In this document: positions 41,284 to 48,768 of the stretch, piece by piece
Position numbering within the stretch: the stretch's first letter is position 1
How the letters are laid out: the number at the start of each line of letters is the position of its first letter
Source: Variovorax sp. 679
GTDB taxonomy: Bacteria > Pseudomonadota > Gammaproteobacteria > Burkholderiales > Burkholderiaceae_C
Reading direction: 5' to 3'
NCBI RefSeq assembly: GCF_003952185.1
Contig: NZ_RXFS01000005.1
Span: 186,001 to 250,000, forward strand
DNA: 64,000 nt
Notes under the pieces: generated by a model
What the model was told of the DNA's origin: nothing
Seen by the model: the letters and a program-made list of their open reading frames with translations, nothing else
The model's database searches: none
Position numbers and translations under genes: made by a program

Positions 41284-42702
41284 ATGAGACGCACGCGCAG
41301 CGCCAGGATCGTCGCCACCCTCGGCCCGTCCACCACGGAGGAATCGGCCATCCGCGCGCTGTTCGAGCGCGGCGTGGACGTGTTCAGGCTCAACTTCAGC
41401 CATGGCACGCAGCACGACCATGCGCGGCGGCTCGAGACCATCCGCCGGCTCGAGAAGGAATTCGACCGGCCCATCGGCATTCTTCTGGACCTGCAGGGGC
41501 CGAAGCTGCGGCTGGGCTCTTTCGAGGGCGGCCGCGCGCAACTCGATGCGGGCGCGCGCTTCAGGCTCGACATGGACAAGGCCAGCGGCAGCGCACGCCG
41601 CGCGCCGCTGCCGCACCCGGAAATCTTCGCCGCGCTGCAGGATGGCACCGAGCTGCTGCTCGACGACGGAAAGCTGCGGCTGCGCGTGGACAGCCATGGC
41701 CCCGACTTCGCCGAGACCACGGTGCTGGTCGGCGGACCGATCTCCGACCGCAAGGGCGTCAACGTGCCGAGCGTGCTGCTGCCGATCTCGCCGCTGACGC
41801 CGAAGGACCGTGACGACCTGGACTTCGGCCTTTCGATGGGCGTCGACTGGGTCGCGCTCTCGTTCGTGCAGCGGCCAGAGGACATCGAGGAGGCGCGCGC
41901 CATCATCGGCTCGCGCGCCTGGATCATGGCCAAGCTCGAGAAGCCCGCCGCCATCGAGCATCTGGACGCGATCGTCGCGCTGTGCGACGGCATCATGGTG
42001 GCGCGCGGCGATCTCGGCGTGGAGCTGCCGCCCGAGCAGGTGCCGGAGCTTCAGCGGCTGATCGTTCGCGCATGCCGCAAGCGCGGCAAGCCGGTGGTGG
42101 TGGCGACGCAGATGCTCGAATCGATGATCGCCTCGCCCGTGCCAACGCGCGCGGAAGTGTCCGACGTGGCGACCGCTGTGTACGACGGCGTCGATGCGGT
42201 GATGCTTTCCGCCGAATCGGCTTCGGGCAAGTACCCGTTCGAGGCGGTCGCGATGATGGACCGCATCATCGCGCGCGTGGAGGCCGATCCGTCGTACCGC
42301 GCGGGCATCGACGCCACGCACGACGCGGCGCTGTCGACCACGGCCGACGCGGTGTGCGCCTCGCTTCGCCAGGTGGCCTCGCTGCTCGCACCGGCGGCCA
42401 CCGTCACGTACACCTCGTCGGGCTTCACCAGCCTGCGCGCGGCGCGCGAGCGCCCGGCAGTGCCCATCCTGAGCCTCACGCCCGACATTGCAGCGGCACG
42501 CCGCATGGCGATGGTCTGGGGCGTGCACGCGGTGCTGGTCGACGACGTGCACGACGTGGCCGAGATGATCGAGTGCGCGTGCCGCACGGCGCACGCCGAG
42601 GGCTTCGCGAAGGCGGGCGACGACGTGGTGGTGGTCGCGGGCCTTCCCTTCGGACAGTCGGGCACCACCAATCTCCTGCACGTCGCGCGAATACCGCACT
42701 GA
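41284..42702 (+). CDS. pyk: pyruvate kinase
   Basis: Converts phosphoenolpyruvate and ADP to pyruvate and ATP; 472 aa. Motifs: RIVATLGPSTTEE, VFRLNFSHGTQHDHA, DLQGPKLRLG, the catalytic-loop IMAKLEKPAAIEHLD, IMVARGDLGVEL, TQMLESMIASPVPTRAE and DAVMLSAESASGKYPFEAV. Its position in an oxalate cluster echoes the TtuE-type pyruvate kinases of glyoxylate/tartrate pathways, where PEP made from glycerate is converted to pyruvate. Starts 4 bp after the reductase stop; followed 4 bp later by lysR. Confidence 0.93.
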   Translation: MRRTRSARIVATLGPSTTEESAIRALFERGVDVFRLNFSHGTQHDHARRLETIRRLEKEFDRPIGILLDLQGPKLRLGSFEGGRAQLDAGARFRLDMDKASGSARRAPLPHPEIFAALQDGTELLLDDGKLRLRVDSHGPDFAETTVLVGGPISDRKGVNVPSVLLPISPLTPKDRDDLDFGLSMGVDWVALSFVQRPEDIEEARAIIGSRAWIMAKLEKPAAIEHLDAIVALCDGIMVARGDLGVELPPEQVPELQRLIVRACRKRGKPVVVATQMLESMIASPVPTRAEVSDVATAVYDGVDAVMLSAESASGKYPFEAVAMMDRIIARVEADPSYRAGIDATHDAALSTTADAVCASLRQVASLLAPAATVTYTSSGFTSLRAARERPAVPILSLTPDIAAARRMAMVWGVHAVLVDDVHDVAEMIECACRTAHAEGFAKAGDDVVVVAGLPFGQSGTTNLLHVARIPH

Positions 42703-42706
42703 GCCG

Positions 42707-43654
42707 ATGAAGCACGCCACCCTGCGCCAGCTGAAGGTCTTCGAGGCGGTGGCGCGGCTGCTGAGTTTCTCGCGCGCGGCCGAGGAGCTGCACCTCACGC
42801 AGCCCGCCGTTTCCACGCAGGTGCGCAAGCTCGAGGAGCATGCGGGCAACGCGCTCTTCGAGCAGTTCGGAAAGAAGATCTACCTCACGCCCCCGGGCAC
42901 CGAGCTGCTGCAGATCAGCCGCGCGATCATCCAGCAGTTCGAGGCGGCGGAGCACGCGATGATGCAGTTCAAGGGCGTCTCGGGCGGCAAGCTCAACGTG
43001 GGCGTGATCAGCGCGGGCGACTACTTCTTTCCGCGCCTGCTGGTCGAGTTCGCGAGCCGCCACCAGGGCGTGACGCTGAACTTCACCGTGCACAACCGCG
43101 CGGGGCTCCTGACCCACATCGCGGAGAACCTCACCGACCTCGCGATCATGGTGCGGCCGCCCACAGACCTCGACACCGTCAACCAGCCGTTCGCGCCGCA
43201 TCCTTATGTGATCGTCGCCGCGCCGGGCCATCCGTTGGTGGGCGAGAAGAAGATCGCGATGCAGAGGCTGATGCGCGAGCCCTTCGTGGTGCGGGAGAAG
43301 GCATCCGACACCTGGCATTCGATGGAAGACGGCTTCGGCGGCGACCTGAGCGGCATCAACGTCGCGATGGAGATCCGCAGCACAGAGACCATCAAGCAGG
43401 CGGTGATAGCGGGCATGGGCGTGAGCTTCGTGTCGGCTCACACGGTGAGCCAGGAGCTACGCGCGGGCAGCCTCCGCGTGCTCGACGTCGAAGGCTTTCC
43501 GCTGATGCTCAACTGGTACGTGGTGCACCGGCGCAGCAAGCGGCTGCCGCCGGTGGCGCAGGCCTTCAAGGACTTTCTCCTGAGCGACGGACCGTCGCTG
43601 ATCTCGCAGATCGTGCCCTTCGAAGGCACCAAGGAAAAAGAGCGCGGCGAGTGA
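42707..43654 (+). CDS. LysR-family transcriptional regulator (CbbR-like)
   Basis: 315 aa: N-terminal HTH (TLRQLKVFEAVARLLSFSRA, AEELHLTQPAVSTQVRKLEE), linker, and a two-lobed effector domain (GGKLNVGVISAGDYFFPRLL, VIAGMGVSFVSAHTVSQELR). The HTH and effector regions resemble CbbR/CysB-like regulators. Unusually for LysR, it is transcribed together with the genes before it, being 4 bp after pyk. A likely target is the upstream catabolic unit or the downstream antiporter. Confidence 0.88.
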   Translation: MKHATLRQLKVFEAVARLLSFSRAAEELHLTQPAVSTQVRKLEEHAGNALFEQFGKKIYLTPPGTELLQISRAIIQQFEAAEHAMMQFKGVSGGKLNVGVISAGDYFFPRLLVEFASRHQGVTLNFTVHNRAGLLTHIAENLTDLAIMVRPPTDLDTVNQPFAPHPYVIVAAPGHPLVGEKKIAMQRLMREPFVVREKASDTWHSMEDGFGGDLSGINVAMEIRSTETIKQAVIAGMGVSFVSAHTVSQELRAGSLRVLDVEGFPLMLNWYVVHRRSKRLPPVAQAFKDFLLSDGPSLISQIVPFEGTKEKERGE

Positions 43655-43670
43655 CTCGCGCGCGCTCTTC
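43637..43670 (+). terminator. possible terminator overlapping the lysR stop codon
   Basis: AAAAAGAGCGCGGCGAG-TGA-CTCGCGCGCGCTCTT: GC-rich hairpin with the stop codon in its loop, short T end. Weak. Confidence 0.4.
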
Positions 43671-43696
43671 GAGAGGTGCGGATCCGGTGTTGCGGC

Positions 43697-43861
43697 TCAG
43701 CGCTGCACGGGCGCCGAGCGGCGCTGGATCAGCGCGGCGCGCGCGGCCTTGTAGAAGATCACGATGGGCATCACGGCGAACAGCTCGCGCATGATGTTGC
43801 TGGCGGTCGACGACGAGGCGGGGGCGCGCAGTGCGTTGGAATCCAGGGTGGTGTGGCTCAT
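43697..43861 (-). CDS. 54-aa small protein of the oxalate/formate regulon
   Basis: Short gene between lysR and the antiporter, on the minus strand. The ATG (43861) has GGAG eight bases upstream and the frame ends with TGA at 43697. The protein has a polar Ser/Ala-rich N-terminus (MSHTTLDSNALRAPASSSTA), then a hydrophobic helix (NIMRELFAVMPIVIFYKAAR) and a basic tail (ALIQRRSAPVQR), as in a small membrane-associated protein. Upstream there is a -10-like TAAAAT and an FNR-like box at 43968-43981. No homologue is recognised. Confidence 0.6.
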   Translation of the reverse strand: MSHTTLDSNALRAPASSSTASNIMRELFAVMPIVIFYKAARAALIQRRSAPVQR

Positions 43862-43912
43862 TGAGTGCTCCAAGAAAAGAATCTGAAACTGAATCGAAAA
43901 GACCGAAGGGAT

Positions 43913-43938
43913 TACCCTGAATTTTAGGGTTTACCCTA
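43913..43938. promoter_or_regulatory. TACCCTGAATTTTAGGGTTTACCCTA palindromic element
   Basis: Alternating ACCCT/AGGGT/ACCCT arms overlapping the -10-like TAAAAT (minus strand, plus ATTTTA at 43921-43926) of the small-protein gene. Possibly a second regulator's operator. Confidence 0.45.
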
Positions 43939-43967
43939 GACGAGGGCAAACGCCATTTTCGCGTTTC

Positions 43968-43981
43968 TTGACCTGGGTCAA
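43968..43981. promoter_or_regulatory. FNR-like box upstream of the small-protein gene: TTGACCTGGGTCAA
   Basis: Perfect TTGAC-N4-GTCAA. Relative to the minus-strand TAAAAT -10 (start near 43914) its centre is about -60.5, near the class I FNR/Crp position. 107 bp before the start codon. Confidence 0.75.
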
Positions 43982-44285
43982 TTTTTTCCTTTTCAGATGA
44001 GGGGCCGGATACGCCGGAAATCCCGCTGCCAGAGCCCTTCGAAAGAGAAGCGGAAGTGCGCGCAACGCGCACCGCGGAGTCACCGAAGACGACGCATGAA
44101 CCATCGCGTCGATCGCTCAAGCATCACGCGGAAATCATCGAACTCCGCTCATCGATTTCTCTTCCTTCATGCAACGCGAAAGCATCGCCGGATGCGCATC
44201 GCAAAGCCCTCTCATCGCGCATCGCGCACGGCGCAATTTCATAGGGATACCTCGGGGGTTCCGCGAGAGCGCGATTCGTGTGAAC

Positions 44286-44299
44286 TTGACTGAGGTCAA
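44286..44299. promoter_or_regulatory. FNR-like box upstream of the antiporter gene: TTGACTGAGGTCAA
   Basis: Perfect TTGAC-N4-GTCAA, 175 bp before the antiporter ATG. If centred at -41.5 the transcript would start near 44334, giving a long leader of about 140 nt. Confidence 0.7.
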
Positions 44300-44473
44300 G
44301 AGTTTTTGAGTCGCTCGGTCCGACAGTCATTCACGCGCAGAAAACTGGTGATCCCAATGCCGTGTATCGATGTCAACGAAGCCTCGTCGCCCGTCGATGC
44401 GCATCGCTAGCTCGACTGATTGCTCTGCATTTGCAGCCCGTCGGATTTCAACGAAAACACCAAGGACAACTCC

Positions 44474-45796
44474 ATGACTCGGCCCACCTCCACGATCGCA
44501 GGATCCAACCCCGCGATGTACCCCCCGTCCGAAACTTATGGCGCCACCGCGACCCGATCCGAGGCGTACCGATGGGGTCAGTTGCTGATCGGCATCGTCT
44601 GCATGGCGATGATCGCCAACCTGCAGTACGGCTGGACGCTCTTCGTCAATCCGATCGCCGACAAGCACGGCTGGAGCCGCGCCGCGATCCAGGTGGCGTT
44701 CACCATCTTCGTTCTCACCGAGACCTGGCTGGTGCCCATCGAGGGCTACCTCGTCGACCGCTTCGGCCCGCGTCCCGTGGTGCTGGTGGGCGGCGTGCTG
44801 TGCGGCCTCGGCTGGGTGCTCAACTCGGTGGCCGATTCGCTGACGCTGCTGTACGTTGCTGCGGCTATCGGCGGCATCGGCGCGGGCGCTGTCTACGGCA
44901 CCTGCGTGGGCAATGCGCTCAAGTGGTTCCCCGACCGCCGGGGGCTTGCAGCGGGCATGACGGCGGCGGGCTTCGGCGCGGGCTCGGCGCTCACGATCAT
45001 CCCGATCTCCGCGATGATCAAGTCGAGCGGCTACGAGGCAGCCTTTCTTTATTTTGGGATCGGGCAGGGACTCATCGTGTTCCTGCTCGCATGGATGCTC
45101 ACCCGCGCACCCGACCATGCCAAGGCCTCGGGAAGCCGCAACGTGCAGCAGTCGCGCCGCGACTACGCGCCCTCGGAGGTGCTGCGCTCGCCTGTCTTCT
45201 GGGTGATGTACGCGATGTTCGTGATGGTGGCCGCCGGCGGCCTGATGGCCACCGCGCAGCTCGCGCCCATCGCCAAGGACTTCAAGATCATGGACGTGCC
45301 GGTCAACATCATGGGACTGGTGCTGCCCGCGCTGACCTTTGCGCTGGCGATCGACCGCGTGCTCAACGGCCTCACGCGGCCCTTCTTCGGCTGGGTGTCC
45401 GACAAGATCGGCCGCGAGCAGACCATGTTCATCGCCTTCGCGATGGAGTCGGTCGGCATCCTGATGCTCTACCACTACGGCCAGAACCCGATCCTCTTCG
45501 TGATCCTCACGGGCATCGTGTTCTTCGCATGGGGCGAGATCTACAGCCTGTTCCCCTCGACCTGCGCCGACACCTTCGGCTCCAGGTACGCGGCATCCAA
45601 CGCCGGCATGCTCTACACCGCCAAGGGCACGGCCTCGCTGCTGGTACCGCTGTCGAGCGTTCTGGCCGCCGCCACCGGCAGCTGGCAGGCCGTCTTCATC
45701 GCGGCCAGCGCGGTCAATGCGCTCGCGGCGCTGATGGCGTGGTTCGTGCTGCGGCCGATGCGCCGCAAGCACATCGAGGCGAGCCGCGCCGAATAG
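44474..45796 (+). CDS. oxlT: oxalate/formate antiporter (OxlT-type MFS)
   Basis: 440-aa MFS transporter of 12 helices that would exchange oxalate for formate across the inner membrane. Seen: YRWGQLLIGIVCMAMIANLQ, the A-like motif YLVDRFGPRPVVLVGG, GAGAVYGTCVGNALKWFPDR, and FGWVSDKIGREQT. In the C-terminal half the MLYTAKGTASLLVPL helix has a membrane Lys in the place where OxlT has its substrate-binding Lys355. The ATG at 44474 has AAGGAC upstream and is preferred over 44420. Located inside the oxalate regulon. Confidence 0.88.
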   Translation: MTRPTSTIAGSNPAMYPPSETYGATATRSEAYRWGQLLIGIVCMAMIANLQYGWTLFVNPIADKHGWSRAAIQVAFTIFVLTETWLVPIEGYLVDRFGPRPVVLVGGVLCGLGWVLNSVADSLTLLYVAAAIGGIGAGAVYGTCVGNALKWFPDRRGLAAGMTAAGFGAGSALTIIPISAMIKSSGYEAAFLYFGIGQGLIVFLLAWMLTRAPDHAKASGSRNVQQSRRDYAPSEVLRSPVFWVMYAMFVMVAAGGLMATAQLAPIAKDFKIMDVPVNIMGLVLPALTFALAIDRVLNGLTRPFFGWVSDKIGREQTMFIAFAMESVGILMLYHYGQNPILFVILTGIVFFAWGEIYSLFPSTCADTFGSRYAASNAGMLYTAKGTASLLVPLSSVLAAATGSWQAVFIAASAVNALAALMAWFVLRPMRRKHIEASRAE

Positions 45797-45848
45797 GCAA
45801 CCGGTTTCCCTCCATCGCCGGTACCATCCGGACATTGCTTCCCCACAC

Positions 45849-45877
45849 AGCCCCGCCATGAAGATGGCGGGGCTTTT
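45849..45877 (+). terminator. terminator after the antiporter
   Basis: AGCCCCGCCAT-GAAG-ATGGCGGGGCT followed by TTTTT. Confidence 0.9.
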
Positions 45878-45901
45878 TGCCGATGAACAGGAGCCCCCGC
45901 A

Positions 45902-46390
45902 GTGACGATCTACCGACTTGACGCGCATGAACCGGTCATCGACGCCAGCGCCCGCGTGGCCGAAAGCGCCAGCGTGATCGGGCAGGTCGTGCTGGCGCCC
46001 GGCAGCCGCATCGGCGCGCACTCGGTGCTGCGCGGCGACAACGAGCCCATCACGGTCGGCCGCGGCAGCCAAGTGCAGGCGGGCGTGATGCTGCACGCGG
46101 ACCCGGGCTATCCGCTGACCATCGGCGCCGACGTGACGGTGGAGCCGCACGTGATGCTGCACGGCTGCACCGTGGGCGACGGCGCGGTGATCGGCGAGCA
46201 CACCATCGCGCTCAACGGCTCGGTGGTGGGGCGCTCGTGCATCGTCGAGTCCGGTTCGCTGCTGACCGAAGGCAAGGTCTTTCCCGATCGCTCGCGCATC
46301 GCGGGCCGCCCCGCAAAGGTCGTCGGCGAGGTCGACGACGCGCAGGCCGAGGCGCAGTTGCGCAGGGCGCGCGAAGCTTCCACCCGATAG
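45902..46390 (+). CDS. gamma carbonic anhydrase-family protein
   Basis: 162-aa left-handed beta-helix protein with hexapeptide repeats: SASVIGQVVLAPGSRIGAHS, VQAGVMLHADPG, VEPHVMLHGCTVGDGAVIGE. His residues in MLHADPG and in PHVMLHGC match those that bind metal in the family. The GTG at 45902 follows the terminator of the antiporter by 25 bp. Role may be CO2/bicarbonate handling next to CO2-releasing steps, but the gene is placed apart from the regulon and the family is often structural. Confidence 0.75.
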   Translation: MTIYRLDAHEPVIDASARVAESASVIGQVVLAPGSRIGAHSVLRGDNEPITVGRGSQVQAGVMLHADPGYPLTIGADVTVEPHVMLHGCTVGDGAVIGEHTIALNGSVVGRSCIVESGSLLTEGKVFPDRSRIAGRPAKVVGEVDDAQAEAQLRRAREASTR

Positions 46391-46408
46391 GGTCTTTCCG
46401 GTCCTTCC

Positions 46409-46475
46409 GAAACCCTGCGTGGCCGCAGGGTTGTGCGCATTGAAACCCTGCTCGGCCGCAGGGTTTGTGCGCATT
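46409..46475. repeat. two tandem 33-bp hairpin repeats
   Basis: GAAACCCTGC..GGCCGCAGGG TT(T)GTGCGCATT twice in a row (46409-46441 and 46442-46475), each able to fold by ACCCTGC/GCAGGGT. Confidence 0.75.
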
Positions 46476-46500
46476 GGCACCGTGCTTGTTTCGGCGGAAA

Positions 46501-46514
46501 TTGACTTGTGTCAA
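46501..46514. promoter_or_regulatory. FNR-like box upstream of the fds operon: TTGACTTGTGTCAA
   Basis: Perfect TTGAC-N4-GTCAA, 122 bp before the first fdsG ATG. A -10 is not clear at the -41.5 distance (best GACATT at 46537). Confidence 0.7.
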
Positions 46515-46636
46515 GGCCCCCGACGCCCGATTCATCGACATTGATCCCCAAGCGGATGACCACGGGATTCGCGTCGAATTCCACGACGTCGAACCCGTGA
46601 CAGAACCACGATGAAAACAGCTCCGCTTGCAAGCTG

Positions 46637-47167
46637 ATGGCAACGGAGCAGATCGGACGGACCATGAAACAAGAACAGGCGCGGCAAGGGCAGCACGATG
46701 CGGACGCACTCGCCGCCGTGCAGCGCATCCTGCAGCTGCATGCGAACGAGCCCGGCGCGCTGCTGCCGATACTGCACGACGTGCAGGATGCGCTCGGCTA
46801 CATCCCCGCCCACGCGGTGCCGGTGATCGCCGAGGCGCAGAACCTCTCGCGCGCCGAGGTCCACGGCGTCGTCACCTACTACCACCACTTCCGCAGCGAG
46901 CCCGCGGGCCGCCATGTGATCCAGATCTGCCGCGCCGAAGCCTGCCAGTCGATGGGCGCGGACGCATTGCTCGCGCACGCCGAACTGCGCCTGGGTTGCG
47001 GTGCGCACGGTACCACCAGCGACGGTGCGTTCACGCTGGAGCCGGCGTTCTGCCTCGGCCTGTGCGCCTCGTCGCCCGCGATGACGCTGGACGACCAGCC
47101 GCATGCGCGCGTGACGCCCAAGGCATTCGACGCACTGCTGGCGCAGGCCGAAGGAGGCCGCGCATGA
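46637..47167 (+). CDS. fdsG: NAD-dependent formate dehydrogenase, gamma subunit
   Basis: NuoE-like 2Fe-2S subunit, 176 aa (or 167 from ATG 46664): the ferredoxin-like C-terminal half has CRAEACQSM and CLGLCASSP for the [2Fe-2S] cluster, and the N-terminal half the three-helix bundle (VQDALGYIPAHAVPVIAEAQ). Passes electrons between the Mo subunit and the FMN subunit. First gene of fdsGBA-fdhD-fdsD. The stop overlaps fdsB (ATGA). Confidence 0.92.
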   Translation: MATEQIGRTMKQEQARQGQHDADALAAVQRILQLHANEPGALLPILHDVQDALGYIPAHAVPVIAEAQNLSRAEVHGVVTYYHHFRSEPAGRHVIQICRAEACQSMGADALLAHAELRLGCGAHGTTSDGAFTLEPAFCLGLCASSPAMTLDDQPHARVTPKAFDALLAQAEGGRA

Positions 47168-48723
47168 GCACGATCACCGTCTACGTTCCGCGCGACTCGG
47201 CCGCGCTCGCTGCCGGCGCGGACCGCGTGGCCCGATGCATCGCGAAGGAGGCTGCGGCGCGCGGCCTGATGCTCGAGCTGGTGCGCAACGGCTCGCGCGG
47301 CATGTTCTGGCTCGAGCCGCTGGTGGAGGTGAACACGCCCGCCGGCCGCATGGCCTACGGGCCGGTGACGCCCGACGACGTGGCCGGCCTGTTCGATGCA
47401 GGCTTCCTCACGGGCGGCAAGCATCCGCTCGCGCTCGGCCCGACCGAAGACATTCCGTACCTGAAGAAGCAGGAGCGCCTGACCTTCTCACGCATGGGCA
47501 TCACCGACCCGGTGTCGCTCACCGACTACCAGGCCTACGAGGGCTTCGCCGGCCTGCGCCGCGCGCTGGCGCTCGCGCCCGAGGAGATCGTGCAGCAGGT
47601 GCTCGACTCGGGCCTGCGCGGACGCGGCGGCGCGGCCTTTCCGGCGGGCATCAAGTGGAAGACGGTGCTGGGCACGGTGGCGGCGCAGAAGTACATCGTC
47701 TGCAACGCCGACGAGGGCGACTCGGGCACCTTCTCCGACCGCATGACCATGGAGGGCGACCCCTTCATGCTGATCGAGGGCATGACCATCGCGGGCCTCG
47801 CCACCGGCGCGACGCAGGGCTACATCTACGTGCGCTCGGAGTATCCGCATGCGATCGCGACGCTGAACGAGGCCATCCGCGTCGCGGAGGCCGCGGGCTT
47901 CCTCGGCGACAACATCCTGCGTTCGGGCAAGCGCTTCTCGCTCGCCGTGCGCAAGGGCGCGGGCTCGTACGTGTGCGGCGAGGAAACGGCGCTGCTCGAA
48001 AGCCTGGAGGGCAAGCGCGGCATCGTGCGCGCCAAGCCGCCGCTGCCGGCCATCGAAGGCCTGTTCGGCCAGCCCACGCTGATCAACAACGTCATCACGC
48101 TGGCCAGCGTGCCGCTGATCCTGGCGCGCGGCGCGGCCTTCTACCGCGACTACGGCGTGGGCCGCTCGCGTGGCACGCTGCCGATGCAGCTGGCGGGCAA
48201 CATCAAGTACGGTGGCCTGGTCGAGAAGGCCTTCGGCGTCACGCTGCGCGAGCTGCTCTACGACTACGGCGGGGGCTCGGCCTCGGGCCGGCCGATCAAG
48301 GCTGTGCAGGTCGGCGGGCCGCTGGGCGCCTACCTGCCCGAATCGAAGTGGGACCTGCCGCTCGACTACGAAGCCTATGCGGCCGTCGGCGGCACCGTGG
48401 GCCACGGCGGCATCGTGGTGCACGACGACACGGCCGACCTGTCGAAGCTCGCGCGCTACGCGATGGAGTTCTGCGCATTGGAGTCGTGCGGCAAGTGCAC
48501 GCCCTGCCGCATCGGATCGACGCGCGGCGTCGAGGTGATCGACAAGATCCGCGGCAATCAGAACCGTCCGCAGCAGGTGATGCTGCTGCGCGACCTGTGC
48601 GACACGATGGTCCACGGCTCGCTGTGCGCCATGGGCGGCATGACGCCTTTCCCGGTGCTCTCGGCGCTGGACCATTTCCCGCAGGACTTCGGCATCGAAG
48701 CACCTGACCGAAAAGCTGCCTGA
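47164..48723 (+). CDS. fdsB: NAD-dependent formate dehydrogenase, beta (FMN/NADH) subunit
   Basis: NuoF-like subunit of 519 aa with an extra N-terminal ferredoxin-like part. FMN site GLRGRGGAAFPAGIKWK, the NADH loop CNADEGDSGTFSDR, GAGSYVCGEETALLESLEG and the 4Fe-4S cysteines in ESCGKCTPCRIGSTR. It is the site of NAD+ reduction. ATG overlaps the fdsG stop. Confidence 0.94.
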   Translation: MSTITVYVPRDSAALAAGADRVARCIAKEAAARGLMLELVRNGSRGMFWLEPLVEVNTPAGRMAYGPVTPDDVAGLFDAGFLTGGKHPLALGPTEDIPYLKKQERLTFSRMGITDPVSLTDYQAYEGFAGLRRALALAPEEIVQQVLDSGLRGRGGAAFPAGIKWKTVLGTVAAQKYIVCNADEGDSGTFSDRMTMEGDPFMLIEGMTIAGLATGATQGYIYVRSEYPHAIATLNEAIRVAEAAGFLGDNILRSGKRFSLAVRKGAGSYVCGEETALLESLEGKRGIVRAKPPLPAIEGLFGQPTLINNVITLASVPLILARGAAFYRDYGVGRSRGTLPMQLAGNIKYGGLVEKAFGVTLRELLYDYGGGSASGRPIKAVQVGGPLGAYLPESKWDLPLDYEAYAAVGGTVGHGGIVVHDDTADLSKLARYAMEFCALESCGKCTPCRIGSTRGVEVIDKIRGNQNRPQQVMLLRDLCDTMVHGSLCAMGGMTPFPVLSALDHFPQDFGIEAPDRKAA

Positions 48724-48768
48724 GCCCCGGGCCGCATCCAGAGAAGAAATCAGCAAGGCTAGACAGAC

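Larger units (their letters stand above)
43862..44473. other. 612-bp regulatory region between the small protein and the antiporter
   Basis: Holds the two divergent promoters, FNR-like boxes at 43968-43981 and 44286-44299, and the AGGGT/ACCCT palindromes near 43913-43938. Segment 44000-44280 shows nothing I can name; small open frames there do not look like coding sequence. Confidence 0.5.

Noticed and set aside
43997..44293. 98-codon plus-strand frame in the antiporter leader
   Set aside because: No SD, basic low-information product, and it overlaps the FNR-like box; looks like untranslated leader.
44327..46480. 717-codon minus-strand frame opposite the antiporter and gamma-CA genes
   Set aside because: Antisense shadow; the plus-strand genes have clear family motifs and terminators at their ends.
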